A stretch of 64,000 nt of DNA, from positions 1,178,001 through 1,242,000 of the forward strand of contig NZ_CP096040.1 of NCBI RefSeq assembly GCF_023935105.1. Direction: 5' to 3'. The notes below the pieces were generated by a model that was not told where the DNA came from, did no database searches, and worked only from the letters and a program-made list of their open reading frames with translations. The DNA comes from Caulobacter segnis. GTDB lineage: Bacteria; Pseudomonadota; Alphaproteobacteria; Caulobacterales; Caulobacteraceae. Made by a program: the position numbers and the translations under genes. Positions 15,584 through 23,885 of this stretch are shown one piece after another; position 1 is the stretch's first letter; the number at the start of each line of letters is the position of its first letter.

Positions 15584-17848
15584 TTGGCGGCATCCGGCAT
15601 CGCCGTTCGGGGACCACGCAGTCTGCTGCGGCAGATTCGCGAGGCCATGGCCGGCGGCGGTCCCGCCCAGGCCAAGCTCGACATGGTGGTGCGCACCATC
15701 GCCATCTCGATGGTGGCGGAAGTCTGCTCAATCTATCTGCGCCGCGCCTCGGGCGATCTGGAACTGTTCGCCACCGAGGGCCTGTCGCGCGAGGCCGTCC
15801 ACGTCACCCGCATGAAGCCGGGCGAGGGCCTAGTCGGCGAGACCATGCGCCTGGGCCGGCCGTTGAACCTGTCCGACGCCGCCAGCCACCCGCAGTTCTC
15901 GTACCGCCCGGAAACCGGCGAAGATCCCTACCACGCCTTCCTGGCCGTGCCGCTGCTGCGGGGCGGGCGGGCGATCGGCGTGCTGGTCGTCCAGAACCGC
16001 ACCGAGCGGAACTATGACGAGGAGGAGGTCGAGGACCTCCAGATCATCGCCATGGTGCTGGCCGAGATGGTCAGCTCCAGCGAGCTCTTGGGCGCCGACG
16101 AGCTCAAGGACGTCGAGCTGGCCCCGCATAAGCCCGAGCGGCTGAAGGGCTCGCGCTTCGCCGAGGGCCTGGCCTACGGCGTCGCCGTGTTGCACGAGCA
16201 GCCGGTCGCCCCCGAGACCCTGCTGTCCGACGACGCCCTGGCCGAGGAAGCCCGGCTCACCTACGCCATCGAGGCGCTGCAGACCCAGATCGACGAGATG
16301 CTGGAGGGCCAGCACGGCCTGGTCGGCGCCAGCTACGAAGTGCTGGAGACCTATCGCCTGTTCGCCCACGACCGGGGCTGGAACCGGGGTCTGCAGGAGG
16401 CCGTGCGCTCGGGTCTGACCGCCGAGGCCGCCGTCGAGCGCGTCCGCTCCGAGCACCGCGCCCGCCTGGGCCAGGCGCGCGATCCCTATCTGCGCGAGCG
16501 GCTGCACGATCTGGAAGACCTGAACGACCGGCTGCTGCGCCACCTGTCGGGCGACGTCCACGCCGTGCGCCAGCTGCCCGACGACGCCATCCTGATCGCC
16601 CGCAACCTCGGCCCCGCGGACCTCTTGGAATACGACCGCACCAAGTTGAAGGGCATCCTGCTTGAGGAGGGTAGCGCCGCCAGCCACGCCGGCATCGTGG
16701 CCCGGGCGCTGGACATCCCGTGCGTCGGCCGCCTGACCGGCCTGCGCGACCGGGTCAGTGAGGGCGACCCCGTGGTCGTCGACGCCGAGACGCAGGAAGC
16801 CTGGCTGCGGCCGCGTCCCGACGTCGTCAAGGCGCTGCGGGTCCGGATGGAGGTCCGCGCCCAGCGCAAGGCCGAGTTCGCCCGCCTGCGCGACACCCCG
16901 CCGATCACCAAGGATGGGGCCAAGATCACCCTCCTGATGAACGCCGGCCTGGCCGTCGACCTCGACATCCTGGCCGAGACGGGGGCCGAGGGCATCGGCC
17001 TGTTCCGCACCGAGTTCCAGTTCATGGTCGCCGAGGAGCTGCCGCGCCTGGAGGCCCAGACGTCGCTGTACGAAAAGGTGCTGGAGGCCGCCGACGGCAT
17101 GCCGGTGACCTTCCGCACCCTGGACCTGGGCGGCGACAAGCTGCTGCCGTACATGGAGCTGGAGCGCGAGGACAATCCGGCCCTGGGCTGGCGCGCCGTG
17201 CGCATGGGCCTGGACCGTCCCGCCCTGCTGCGCATGCAGATCCGCGCCCTGGTCAAGGCCGCCGCCGGCCGGCCGCTGAAGGTGATGTTCCCGCTGGTGG
17301 CCAATGTCGACGAGTTCCGCGCCGCGCGGTCGTTCGTCGACCAGGAAGTCGCCTGGGCCCTGAAGCGCGGCCGCCCCGCGCCGTCGCGCCTGGACGTCGG
17401 GGCCATGATCGAGGCCCCGTCGCTGCTGTGGCATTTGGACGCGCTGTTGCCGATGACCGACTTCGTTTCGGTCGGCACCAACGACCTGATGCAGTACATG
17501 TTCGCCGCCGACCGGGGCAATCCCAAGGTCTCGGACCGCTACGACCCGCTGTCGCCGGCCGCCCTGCGCGCCCTCAAGACCATCCAGCAGGCCTGCGCCG
17601 ACACGGGCACGCCGGTGTCCGTGTGCGGAGAAATGGCCGGCCGTCCGCTGGAGGCCTTCGCCCTGGTCGCCCTTGGATTTGAAGGGCTTAGCATGCCGCC
17701 GGCCGGCATCGGCCCGGTCAAGCAGATGGTGCTGTCGCTGGATCGCGAGGCCGCCCGCCGCAATGTCGAGGCCTTGCTGAAGGGCTCGGCCGGTTCGCTG
17801 CGCGGCGAGATCGAAACCCTGGCCCGCAAGCTCTACGTCGCGGTATAA
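15584..17848 (+). CDS. ptsP: Phosphoenolpyruvate-protein phosphotransferase PtsP (enzyme I of nitrogen PTS)
   Basis: 754 residues. Order of domains: N-terminal GAF (about 20-160, LDMVVRTIAISMVAEVCSIY, GLVGETMRLGRPLNLSDAA), PEP-utiliser N-terminal domain, the phosphohistidine loop GSAASHAGIVARALDIPCVG near residue 367, and the PEP-binding TIM barrel (GIGLFRTEFQFM, then FRTLDLGGDKLLPYMELE, FVSVGTNDLMQYMFAADRGN and CGEMAGRP). PtsP phosphorylates NPr from PEP; the GAF domain senses glutamine in homologues and so links nitrogen state to stringent response in Caulobacter relatives. The start is TTG, preceded by AGGGAG at about 8 bp; no ATG or GTG in frame upstream was found. Confidence 0.93.
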   Translation: MAASGIAVRGPRSLLRQIREAMAGGGPAQAKLDMVVRTIAISMVAEVCSIYLRRASGDLELFATEGLSREAVHVTRMKPGEGLVGETMRLGRPLNLSDAASHPQFSYRPETGEDPYHAFLAVPLLRGGRAIGVLVVQNRTERNYDEEEVEDLQIIAMVLAEMVSSSELLGADELKDVELAPHKPERLKGSRFAEGLAYGVAVLHEQPVAPETLLSDDALAEEARLTYAIEALQTQIDEMLEGQHGLVGASYEVLETYRLFAHDRGWNRGLQEAVRSGLTAEAAVERVRSEHRARLGQARDPYLRERLHDLEDLNDRLLRHLSGDVHAVRQLPDDAILIARNLGPADLLEYDRTKLKGILLEEGSAASHAGIVARALDIPCVGRLTGLRDRVSEGDPVVVDAETQEAWLRPRPDVVKALRVRMEVRAQRKAEFARLRDTPPITKDGAKITLLMNAGLAVDLDILAETGAEGIGLFRTEFQFMVAEELPRLEAQTSLYEKVLEAADGMPVTFRTLDLGGDKLLPYMELEREDNPALGWRAVRMGLDRPALLRMQIRALVKAAAGRPLKVMFPLVANVDEFRAARSFVDQEVAWALKRGRPAPSRLDVGAMIEAPSLLWHLDALLPMTDFVSVGTNDLMQYMFAADRGNPKVSDRYDPLSPAALRALKTIQQACADTGTPVSVCGEMAGRPLEAFALVALGFEGLSMPPAGIGPVKQMVLSLDREAARRNVEALLKGSAGSLRGEIETLARKLYVAV

Positions 17849-18044
17849 AAACGATTGCGGCCGAAGCTGGACCGTTAGCCAAAGCGCTACCGTTTAGTCC
17901 ATTGAATCCCGCTACTTAGTTTGTTACTCCAAAGACTTGTTAACCTCTGTGCTGTACAGAGTCGGGGAGCGTACGCGGCGTTCGCGCATCGTCGGTTTTC
18001 GGGATGCGCGCCGAGGCGTGTTTTTGTGGGGCTGCTTACTCGCC

Positions 18045-19238
18045 ATGCCGCTGGATATGGGCAATGTGAGGCGGTTGCGTCTGGTCGCCGACGCCGATGA
18101 CGTCGCGACCGAAGCGCATGACGCGCCGGTCCTGGATACGCCGATCCCTGATGCGTCGGTTTCCGATGCGCCAATCCCTGACGCCCCAGTGGACGCCCCA
18201 GTGGTTGTTCGTCAGCCCTCGCTGGACGACGGCGCCGACATCGGTCAGGCCCTGAGGTCCGCGCGGACCGCCCGTGGCATGAGCGCCCAGACCGTCGCCG
18301 AGGCCACCCGCATCCGCCAGAGCTATATCGAGGCGCTGGAGGAGATGCGCCTCGACGAGCTGCCCTCGCGTCCCTTCACCATCGGCTATATCCGCGCCTA
18401 TGCCAGCCTGCTGGGTCTGGACCCCGAGGCGGCCGTGAGTCGCTTCAAGGCCGATGCTCCCGACGAGGGCGGCGAGCTGCGCGCGCCGGTCGGCGTCCGC
18501 CGCGAGCGCGATCCGCGCCTGGCCATGATCTTCGCTGGCGGCGTGCTGGTGGTGGGCGCCATCCTGCTGTGGAACCTGGCCCAGCGCGCCATCGCCAAGG
18601 ACGAGCCGCCAGCCCAGGTGGCCTCCGCCGCCACCTCGGCCCAGGTCCAGGCTCACGCCAGCAACAGCCAGGTCGCCCTGGGCGCGCCGCTGCCGGCCCC
18701 GGTCGAGTCGACCACGCCCGAACCCTACAAGACCCCCGGTCTCGACGACGCCGCCGCCAACGGCGGTTCGGTCGACGCGGCCAAGGCCGCCGCTAAGGCT
18801 CGCGCCGAGGCCGAGGCCCGGGCGGGGATCATCGATCCGGCGCTGCGGGTCAATCTGGGCGCGCCGTTCAAACCCAAGGGCGCGGTGATGGGCGCCTCGC
18901 CCGCCGAGAGCTCGGGCGTCATCCTGCAGGCCCGCAAGGCCGCCACCCTGGTGGTGCGCGGCGGCGACGGCCAAGTCTATTTCGCCCGCGCCCTGGCGGC
19001 CGGCGAGGCCTATCGCGCCCCGCGCACGGCCGGCCTGATCGCCGACGTCTCGGATCCGGCGGTGTTCGATGTCTATGGCAACGGCGCGCTGACCGGCCGC
19101 CTGCCGTCGAACTCGACCGCGCTGGGCAAGCTGATCCCGCCGCCGGCGGCGCCCGTCGCCGTCGCGCCGAAGCCGGTTGCGCCGTCGGCGGCTCCGGCGG
19201 TGAGCGCTCCGCAGCCCACGGCGCCCAAACCCCAGTAG
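18045..19238 (+). CDS. RodZ-like protein: helix-turn-helix, one membrane segment, DUF4115 domain
   Basis: 397 residues from ATG 18045 (MPLDMGNVRRLRLVADADD). A short degenerate Pro/Asp/Ala repeat (DTPIPDASVSDAPIPDAPV) precedes an HTH_25-type domain (IGQALRSARTARGMSAQTVA, IRQSYIEALEEMRLDELPSR, FTIGYIRAYASLLGLDPEA). One membrane helix (MIFAGGVLVVGAILLWNLA) leads to an Ala/Pro-rich linker and a C-terminal DUF4115 fold (LQARKAATLVVRGGDGQVYF). RodZ links MreB to the cell-wall elongation machinery, and this arrangement fits. The gene stands upstream of ispG, as rodZ does in many proteobacteria. An upstream start at 17937 is possible but unlikely. Confidence 0.8.
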   Translation: MPLDMGNVRRLRLVADADDVATEAHDAPVLDTPIPDASVSDAPIPDAPVDAPVVVRQPSLDDGADIGQALRSARTARGMSAQTVAEATRIRQSYIEALEEMRLDELPSRPFTIGYIRAYASLLGLDPEAAVSRFKADAPDEGGELRAPVGVRRERDPRLAMIFAGGVLVVGAILLWNLAQRAIAKDEPPAQVASAATSAQVQAHASNSQVALGAPLPAPVESTTPEPYKTPGLDDAAANGGSVDAAKAAAKARAEAEARAGIIDPALRVNLGAPFKPKGAVMGASPAESSGVILQARKAATLVVRGGDGQVYFARALAAGEAYRAPRTAGLIADVSDPAVFDVYGNGALTGRLPSNSTALGKLIPPPAAPVAVAPKPVAPSAAPAVSAPQPTAPKPQ

Positions 19239-19240
19239 CC

Positions 19241-19370
19241 CGTCTCCCCGGCGAAAGCCGGGGCCCAGATCGAACCCAGGGTCTCGAAAGGTTCGCGCCG
19301 GGCCTTGGCGCGTCATCCCCAGCCGCTCCGGATGGAACTGGGCCCCGGCTTTCGCCGGGGAAGTGGGCTT
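19241..19370. repeat. Family A intergenic element, full copy
   Basis: The left end CTCCCCGGCGAAAGCCGGGG and the right end CCCCGGCTTTCGCCGGGGAA are inverted copies. The inner part carries CCCAGATCGAACCCAGGG, GGCGCGTCATCCCCAGCC and CTGGGCCC, shared with the copies at 29510, 53010 and 58285. Confidence 0.85.
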
Positions 19371-19434
19371 GGGAATGGCGAAATTAGCCAGGGAAACCCT
19401 TCAGTTCCCTCTCGATAAGCTCTAAATTACCCCC

Positions 19435-20586
19435 ATGGCCGCAGACCACACGCACGTCCGTCCCTGGCGCATGATCACGCGCCGGCAATCGCGCAAGATC
19501 CGCGTCGGCAATGTCGAGGTGGGCGGCGACGCGCCGATCACCGTCCAGTCGATGACCAACACCCTGACCAGCGACGCCGCCGCGACGCTGGAGCAGATCC
19601 GCCAGCTGGAGGAGGCCGGCGCCGACATCGTTCGCGTCAGCTGCCCGGACGTCGAGAGCACGGCCGCCTTCAAGACCATCGCCCGCGAGGCCAAGGTCCC
19701 GCTCGTGGCCGACATCCACTTCCACTACAAGCGCGGCATCGAGGCGGCCCAGGCGGGCGCGGCCTGCCTGCGGATCAATCCGGGCAATATCGGCAGCCCC
19801 GACCGCGTACGCGACGTGATCCAGGCCGCCCGCGACCACGGCTGCTCGATGCGCATCGGCGTCAACGCCGGCTCGCTGGAGCGCGAACTGCTGGAAAAGT
19901 ACGGCGAGCCGTGCCCCGAGGCGATGGTCGAGAGCGCCCTGAACCACGCCCGCATCCTGCAGGACCACGACTTCCACGAGTTCAAGATCTCGGTGAAGGC
20001 GTCCGACCCGTTCATGACCGTGGCCGCCTACTACCAGCTGGCCGAGGCGATCGACTGCCCGCTGCACCTGGGCGTCACCGAGGCCGGGGCCACGCGCACC
20101 GGCACGGTGAAGAGCTCGATCGGCATCGGCTCGATGCTGTGGGCCGGCATCGGCGACACCATCCGGGTCAGCCTGGCCGCCGATCCCGTGGAAGAGATCA
20201 AGGTCGGCTTCGACATCCTGAAGTCGCTGGGCCTGCGCCACCGGGGCGTCAACATCATCGCCTGCCCGTCGTGCGCGCGGCAGGGCTTCAACGTCATCAA
20301 GACGGTCGAGGCCCTCGAGGCGCGGCTGGCCCATATCGCCCAGCCCATGTCGCTGTCGATTATCGGCTGCGTGGTCAATGGCCCCGGCGAGGCCCTGATG
20401 ACCGACATCGGCTTCACCGGCGGCGGCGCGGGCGCGGGCATGGTCTACATGGCCGGCAAGCCCGACCACAAGCAATCCAACGACGGCATGATCGACCACA
20501 TCGTCGAGCTGGTCGAGAAGAAGGCCGCCGAACTCCAGGCGGCGAAGGACACCGCCGAGGCTGCGGCGAAGGTCGCGGCGGAGTAG
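19435..20586 (+). CDS. ispG: 4-hydroxy-3-methylbut-2-en-1-yl diphosphate synthase (flavodoxin)
   Basis: 383 residues. The N-terminal TIM barrel starts [20 protein letters not shown] and includes [19 protein letters not shown] and [10 protein letters not shown]. The C-terminal iron-sulfur domain has CPSCARQGF and [16 protein letters not shown], which supply the three Cys and one Glu ligands of the 4Fe-4S cluster. It carries out the sixth step of the MEP isoprenoid pathway. The family A repeat ends about 65 bp upstream of the ATG. Confidence 0.95.
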   Translation: MAADHTHVRPWRMITRRQSRKIRVGNVEVGGDAPITVQSMTNTLTSDAAATLEQIRQLEEAGADIVRVSCPDVESTAAFKTIAREAKVPLVADIHFHYKRGIEAAQAGAACLRINPGNIGSPDRVRDVIQAARDHGCSMRIGVNAGSLERELLEKYGEPCPEAMVESALNHARILQDHDFHEFKISVKASDPFMTVAAYYQLAEAIDCPLHLGVTEAGATRTGTVKSSIGIGSMLWAGIGDTIRVSLAADPVEEIKVGFDILKSLGLRHRGVNIIACPSCARQGFNVIKTVEALEARLAHIAQPMSLSIIGCVVNGPGEALMTDIGFTGGGAGAGMVYMAGKPDHKQSNDGMIDHIVELVEKKAAELQAAKDTAEAAAKVAAE

Positions 20587-20607
20587 GGGCTAGCCCTCCG
20601 CTTCAAA

Positions 20608-20858
20608 CCGCTCATCCCTGCGAAAGCGGGGACCCAAGCAGCGCTCAATCCTTGTCTTCCTAGGCCTTGTGCCTAGGACCCAGCGTTCCGCGACGATCGA
20701 GCTGATCGGTGCGCGCCCACGCTGGCGCTTCCTCTTGGAAGGGCGGAGCCTGGCGCCGCCATGGGTCCTGGGCACAAGGCCTAGGAAGGCGAATGTTCTT
20801 GAAGCGAGGCTTGGGGCGGATGCTCCGGTTGGGTCCCCGCTTTCGCGGGGATGAGCGG
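20608..20858. repeat. Nested inverted-repeat element (family C enclosing family D)
   Basis: Outer ends: CCGCTCATCCCTGCGAAAGC... at the left and the complementary ...CTTTCGCGGGGATGAGCGG at the right. Inside lies a second long inverted pair: TCCTAGGCCTTGTGCCTAGG plus ACCCA at 20658-20682 and TGGGTCCTGGGCACAAGGCC plus TAGGA at 20762-20786, matching at 24 of 25 positions. The roughly 300 bp between ispG and the XRE gene hold this element and no gene that I can support. Confidence 0.85.
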
Positions 20859-20892
20859 ATAGTGGGCTGCTCTGGCGCTGGGTGAGCGCCCC

Positions 20893-21300
20893 CTAAGCCT
20901 CGTCCGCCATCACCCGCACCAGGTCGACCAGTTGCCGGCGCACCCGGCCGGGGGCGATGCGGGGGAACAGCTCGGCCAGTTGCAGGCCCTCGGCGGTCTG
21001 CAGGAAGGTGTGCACCGCGCGGTCGGCCTGGGCGCCGGGACCGTCGGGCTCGGCCGGATCGGGCAGGCCGTCGAAGAAGTAGCTCACGTCGGTCCCCAGC
21101 AGGGACGCGATCCGGTAGAGCTTGGACGCGCTGATCCGGTTCTCGCCGCGCTCGTACTTCTGGACCTGCTGGAAGGTCAGCTCCAGGGCGTCGGCCAGCT
21201 GTTCCTGGCTCACGCCGATCAGCTTGCGCCGCATCCGCACCCGGGCGCCCACATGGTGGTCGACCGAGCTCGCGCGCCGCCCGTCGGTGTCCTTGGCCAT
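20893..21300 (-). CDS. XRE-family helix-turn-helix transcriptional regulator
   Basis: 135 residues from the ATG at 21300 (MAKDTDGRRASSVDHHVGAR). The helix-turn-helix is RMRRKLIGVSQEQLADALEL, then FQQVQKYERGENRISASKLY, a strong SinR/PraR-like match; the group is common in alphaproteobacteria. The C-terminal third is helical (FLQTAEGLQLAELFPRIAPG, RRQLVDLVRVMADEA). It may regulate motility, biofilm or quorum functions as in relatives, but nothing nearby shows the target. An ATG at 21318 is an alternative start. Confidence 0.85.
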   Translation of the reverse strand: MAKDTDGRRASSVDHHVGARVRMRRKLIGVSQEQLADALELTFQQVQKYERGENRISASKLYRIASLLGTDVSYFFDGLPDPAEPDGPGAQADRAVHTFLQTAEGLQLAELFPRIAPGRVRRQLVDLVRVMADEA

Positions 21301-21430
21301 GACCCTCTCCGCACTCATCGTCAGGTGGCTGCATCCAACCCGAAAGTTGCGGTCCAACGAGGGCCCATATGTATCGGCGCCGTATCGAACTCGACGACTT
21401 GATGCAGGCCAGAAACGGCGCCGACGCGCT

Positions 21431-22288
21431 TCAGGTGGAGGCCTTGGGCAAGAGGGCCGCGACACGGGCCTCGCCGGTCAAGGACGGGCGACGGCCGGGA
21501 CCGCCTCCGGGACCCTCGCCGGGGAAGTCGGGCGGCAGGCCGTCGACGGAGAGGCCGGGCGGAGGGCCGCCGGGGGAACCGCCCTCGGCGCGCGGGCGAG
21601 CCTGGCGGTCGACCACGACGTCGAAGTCGACGCGGAACCGATCGTCACCCTGCGCCACCGCGGCGAAGGTCGCCTCGCCGCCTTGCCGGGCTATGCCGTC
21701 GTTGCGGTTCAGTGTGTCGCGCGCGCGCTCGCGCCTGTAGTCGGCGGCCTGCAGGTAGAGGAACTCGTTGAGGGCGTCGGGCAGGAACACCTGCGAGGTC
21801 AGCAGCGTCCGCCCGTCCAGCCAGACCTTGTAGTGGATGTGGGTCGTGCGGCCCTCGTACCAGCCGGGGTAGACGGTCCTGAACGTCGCCACGCCGCCGT
21901 CGTCGACCGGCTGGACGCCGCGCAGGAAGCGGGCGGCCTTCAGCGCCGCGGGCGGCTCGCGGCCGGGCGCGTCGCCGAAGCCGGAATAGCGCCCCTGGGC
22001 GTCGCAGTGCCAGACGTCGACCCGCGCCAGAGGCAGCGGCGCGCCGGTCTCGTCGAACACGTGAAAGCGCAGCTCGACCGCCAGGCCCGGCAGGCCCTCG
22101 CGGATGTCGCCCCGCGCCGGCGCGCCGGCCAGGTAGTAGGGCCCCTCCGTCACGGCGGGGGTCAGGGTCGGGCCGGGGTTCAGCTGGCGCGCGCGCGTCT
22201 CGGCCGCGGAAGCTTCGGCCGCCGCGCCGGCCGCCGCGCCCGTCGCCAGACCCAGGGCCAGCAGGCCGCGCCGATGGAGATCCGTCAT
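21431..22288 (-). CDS. Tat-exported intradiol ring-cleavage dioxygenase
   Basis: 285 residues. The N-terminus MTDLHRRGLLALGLATG has twin arginines followed by a hydrophobic run, so Tat export is likely. The catalytic part has the non-haem Fe(III) ligands in family order: Tyr in TEGPYYLAGAP, Tyr and two His in VYPGWYEGRTTHIHYKVWLD. RVDVWHCDAQGRYSGFGD is also typical. The family opens catechol-type rings between the two hydroxyls. Secreted Tat members with a Gly/Pro-rich tail, as here (GGSPGGPPPGL), are widespread and their substrates are unknown. Divergence or co-expression with the next regulator cannot be told; both are on the same strand with 74 bp between. Confidence 0.85.
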   Translation of the reverse strand: MTDLHRRGLLALGLATGAAAGAAAEASAAETRARQLNPGPTLTPAVTEGPYYLAGAPARGDIREGLPGLAVELRFHVFDETGAPLPLARVDVWHCDAQGRYSGFGDAPGREPPAALKAARFLRGVQPVDDGGVATFRTVYPGWYEGRTTHIHYKVWLDGRTLLTSQVFLPDALNEFLYLQAADYRRERARDTLNRNDGIARQGGEATFAAVAQGDDRFRVDFDVVVDRQARPRAEGGSPGGPPPGLSVDGLPPDFPGEGPGGGPGRRPSLTGEARVAALLPKAST

Positions 22289-22362
22289 GGAGGTCCTTGA
22301 TGCTGTCGAGGGGACACCGTCGCGGACCGGCATGGCGGGAGGAGGGCGCGGATCGTTTCGGC

Positions 22363-23304
22363 CTAGTTGCGAGCCGCAACACAGGCCGCAGGCAGGACCT
22401 GGGGTCCCGCCACCTCGCGATCCCAGGCCGCCAGGACGCCCAGCTGGCGCAGTTGGGCGAAGAGGCGCTGCACGTTCCCGCGATTGGCCTCGACCAGGGC
22501 GGCCAGGCGCGGGGCCAGCGCGGCGGGCGCCGTCGCGACCAGGCCGCCGGGCATGCGCCGGCAAAAGCCCTGCGCCTGCAGGATGAGCAGATGCCGCCGG
22601 ATGGTCTCGCCGGAACTCTCGATCCGCGGGGACAGGGCGACGCCCCGAATGGGGCGGCCGACGCCCGTCGGGTTTCGGGTCCAGGCCTTCAGGTGTTCGG
22701 CGTCCATGCCGTGCGTGCTGGCCAGCGCCAGCTCCAGCAGCACGCGGCTGCTGATCATGTTGCCGGTCAGGGCGATCAGGTCGTTGCAGGCGCGCAGCGT
22801 ATATTCCGACAGCGCCCGGTTGGCGGCCCGCACCGGCGGCTCGGGCGTCGGCGGCGCGGCCTCGCCGTCGTCCAGCACGTTCAAGGCCTTGAGCGTCTCG
22901 TAGAACCGTCGTCCCCGATCATAGCGGTCGCGCTGCTCGGCCATGTAGACGGCCGAGGTCACCACACCGCGCGGCACGATGACGCCGTCCGGATCGATCG
23001 ACACCAGGCCGGCCCCCGCCATGTTCACAAGCCGGCGGCGCACGGTCTCGAACGGCATGCGCAGGGATTGGGCCACGGCGTTGATGCTGACCCGCCGCCG
23101 CAGGGCGTCGGGCGCGGAGACGTCCACGCCCCCGAACAGGGCGCACAGCGCCTGGTCGCGATTGACCGGCCTCATGTTGGCGTCGAGCGTCGCGGTGAAG
23201 ATCAGGGCGTCCAGGAGGTCGGCGTGCTGGCCGCGCGTGATCGCGACCGTATCGCGCACATAGGCCAGCGATGCGCGGGTGATCTCCAAGATCATCGTCT
23301 CCAT
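22363..23304 (-). CDS. Putative transcriptional regulator with two tandem winged helix-turn-helix domains
   Basis: 313 residues from the ATG at 23304 (METMILEITRASLAYVRDTV). Two similar segments are visible. Around residues 70-115, SINAVAQSLRMPFETVRRRL then GAGLVSIDPDGVIV. Around residues 230-275, SPRIESSGETIRRHLLILQA then GFCRRMPGGLVAT. Each looks like a winged helix with a recognition helix ETVRRRL or ETIRRHL. I do not recognise a named family. A perfect 20-bp palindrome lies about 50 bp upstream, in the gap shared with the divergent Cys-rich gene, so autoregulation and control of that gene are likely. No ligand domain seen. Confidence 0.7.
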   Translation of the reverse strand: METMILEITRASLAYVRDTVAITRGQHADLLDALIFTATLDANMRPVNRDQALCALFGGVDVSAPDALRRRVSINAVAQSLRMPFETVRRRLVNMAGAGLVSIDPDGVIVPRGVVTSAVYMAEQRDRYDRGRRFYETLKALNVLDDGEAAPPTPEPPVRAANRALSEYTLRACNDLIALTGNMISSRVLLELALASTHGMDAEHLKAWTRNPTGVGRPIRGVALSPRIESSGETIRRHLLILQAQGFCRRMPGGLVATAPAALAPRLAALVEANRGNVQRLFAQLRQLGVLAAWDREVAGPQVLPAACVAARN

Positions 23305-23355
23305 CCCGGTTCCGTTTGGGTCGCCTGGTGCTTTACGCGACGCGAGCAGAGGCGC

Positions 23356-23375
23356 TGTCGCTAGATCTAGCGACA
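23356..23375. promoter_or_regulatory. Perfect 20-bp palindrome, candidate operator
   Basis: TGTCGCTAGATCTAGCGACA reads the same on both strands over all 20 bases. It lies 52 bp upstream of the tandem winged-helix gene (minus strand) and about 130 bp upstream of the Cys-rich gene (plus strand). No T run follows, so it is more likely a protein-binding site than a terminator. Confidence 0.7.
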
Positions 23376-23506
23376 CAATCTTAGCGAGAAAAACGCAGGA
23401 TGGGTAGCGAGGCGAGTGCGCGAGAATTGAAACTATAGGTAGCTTGTCGCCATCCGCCTTTTTCGTCCGAGACGGGCGGCGTTTCATCGACTGACAGGAG
23501 GGGTTG

Positions 23507-23806
23507 ATGCCGATCCAAGGATTTCGCCGCTTTCGCGCCGCGCGCGCCGGACTGATCGCGCTCTCGGCCGTGATGGCGTTGGGGGGCGGAAACGCTTCCG
23601 CCGGACTGCCGGAGAAGGCCCCCAAACCGCCGGCGGCCAGTCAGGTTCCGGCGGCGGGGCCGGTTCCGAACAACTGCACCGCCGCATGGGATGCGCGACG
23701 TAACCAATGCAGGCCTGTCGCCGGCCATTGTCCGGTCGGGCAGAGGGCCGTCATGCACCCGGTGCCCGTCGGCAATCCAACCCGCTGCACCTGTCAGTGC
23801 CAGTAG
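23507..23806 (+). CDS. Small secreted Cys-rich protein
   Basis: 99 residues, preceded by a strong ribosome binding site (AGGAGGGG). The signal peptide (MPIQGFRRFRAARAGLIALS plus following hydrophobic residues) probably ends after GNASA. The mature part of about 65 residues is Pro/Ala-rich, then carries six Cys (NNC, NQC, GHC, TRC, TC, QC at the very end), an even number that suggests disulfide bonds. I recognise no family. It lies 79 bp before the Vps62-like gene on the same strand, so the two may be co-transcribed. Confidence 0.65.
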   Translation: MPIQGFRRFRAARAGLIALSAVMALGGGNASAGLPEKAPKPPAASQVPAAGPVPNNCTAAWDARRNQCRPVAGHCPVGQRAVMHPVPVGNPTRCTCQCQ

Positions 23807-23885
23807 GCGCGACGCTCGAACGCTCAGACCTCAATCCGCCGCGCGCCGTCCCGAAAAGACGGCGCCTGTCCAAGCGAGCACGCCC

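Noticed and set aside
18045..19238. Phage repressor
   Set aside because: The HTH is followed by a membrane helix and a DUF4115 domain next to ispG, which is the RodZ layout.
20587..20892. Possible small RNA or tRNA
   Set aside because: The structure comes from nested inverted repeats; no cloverleaf or CCA end was found.
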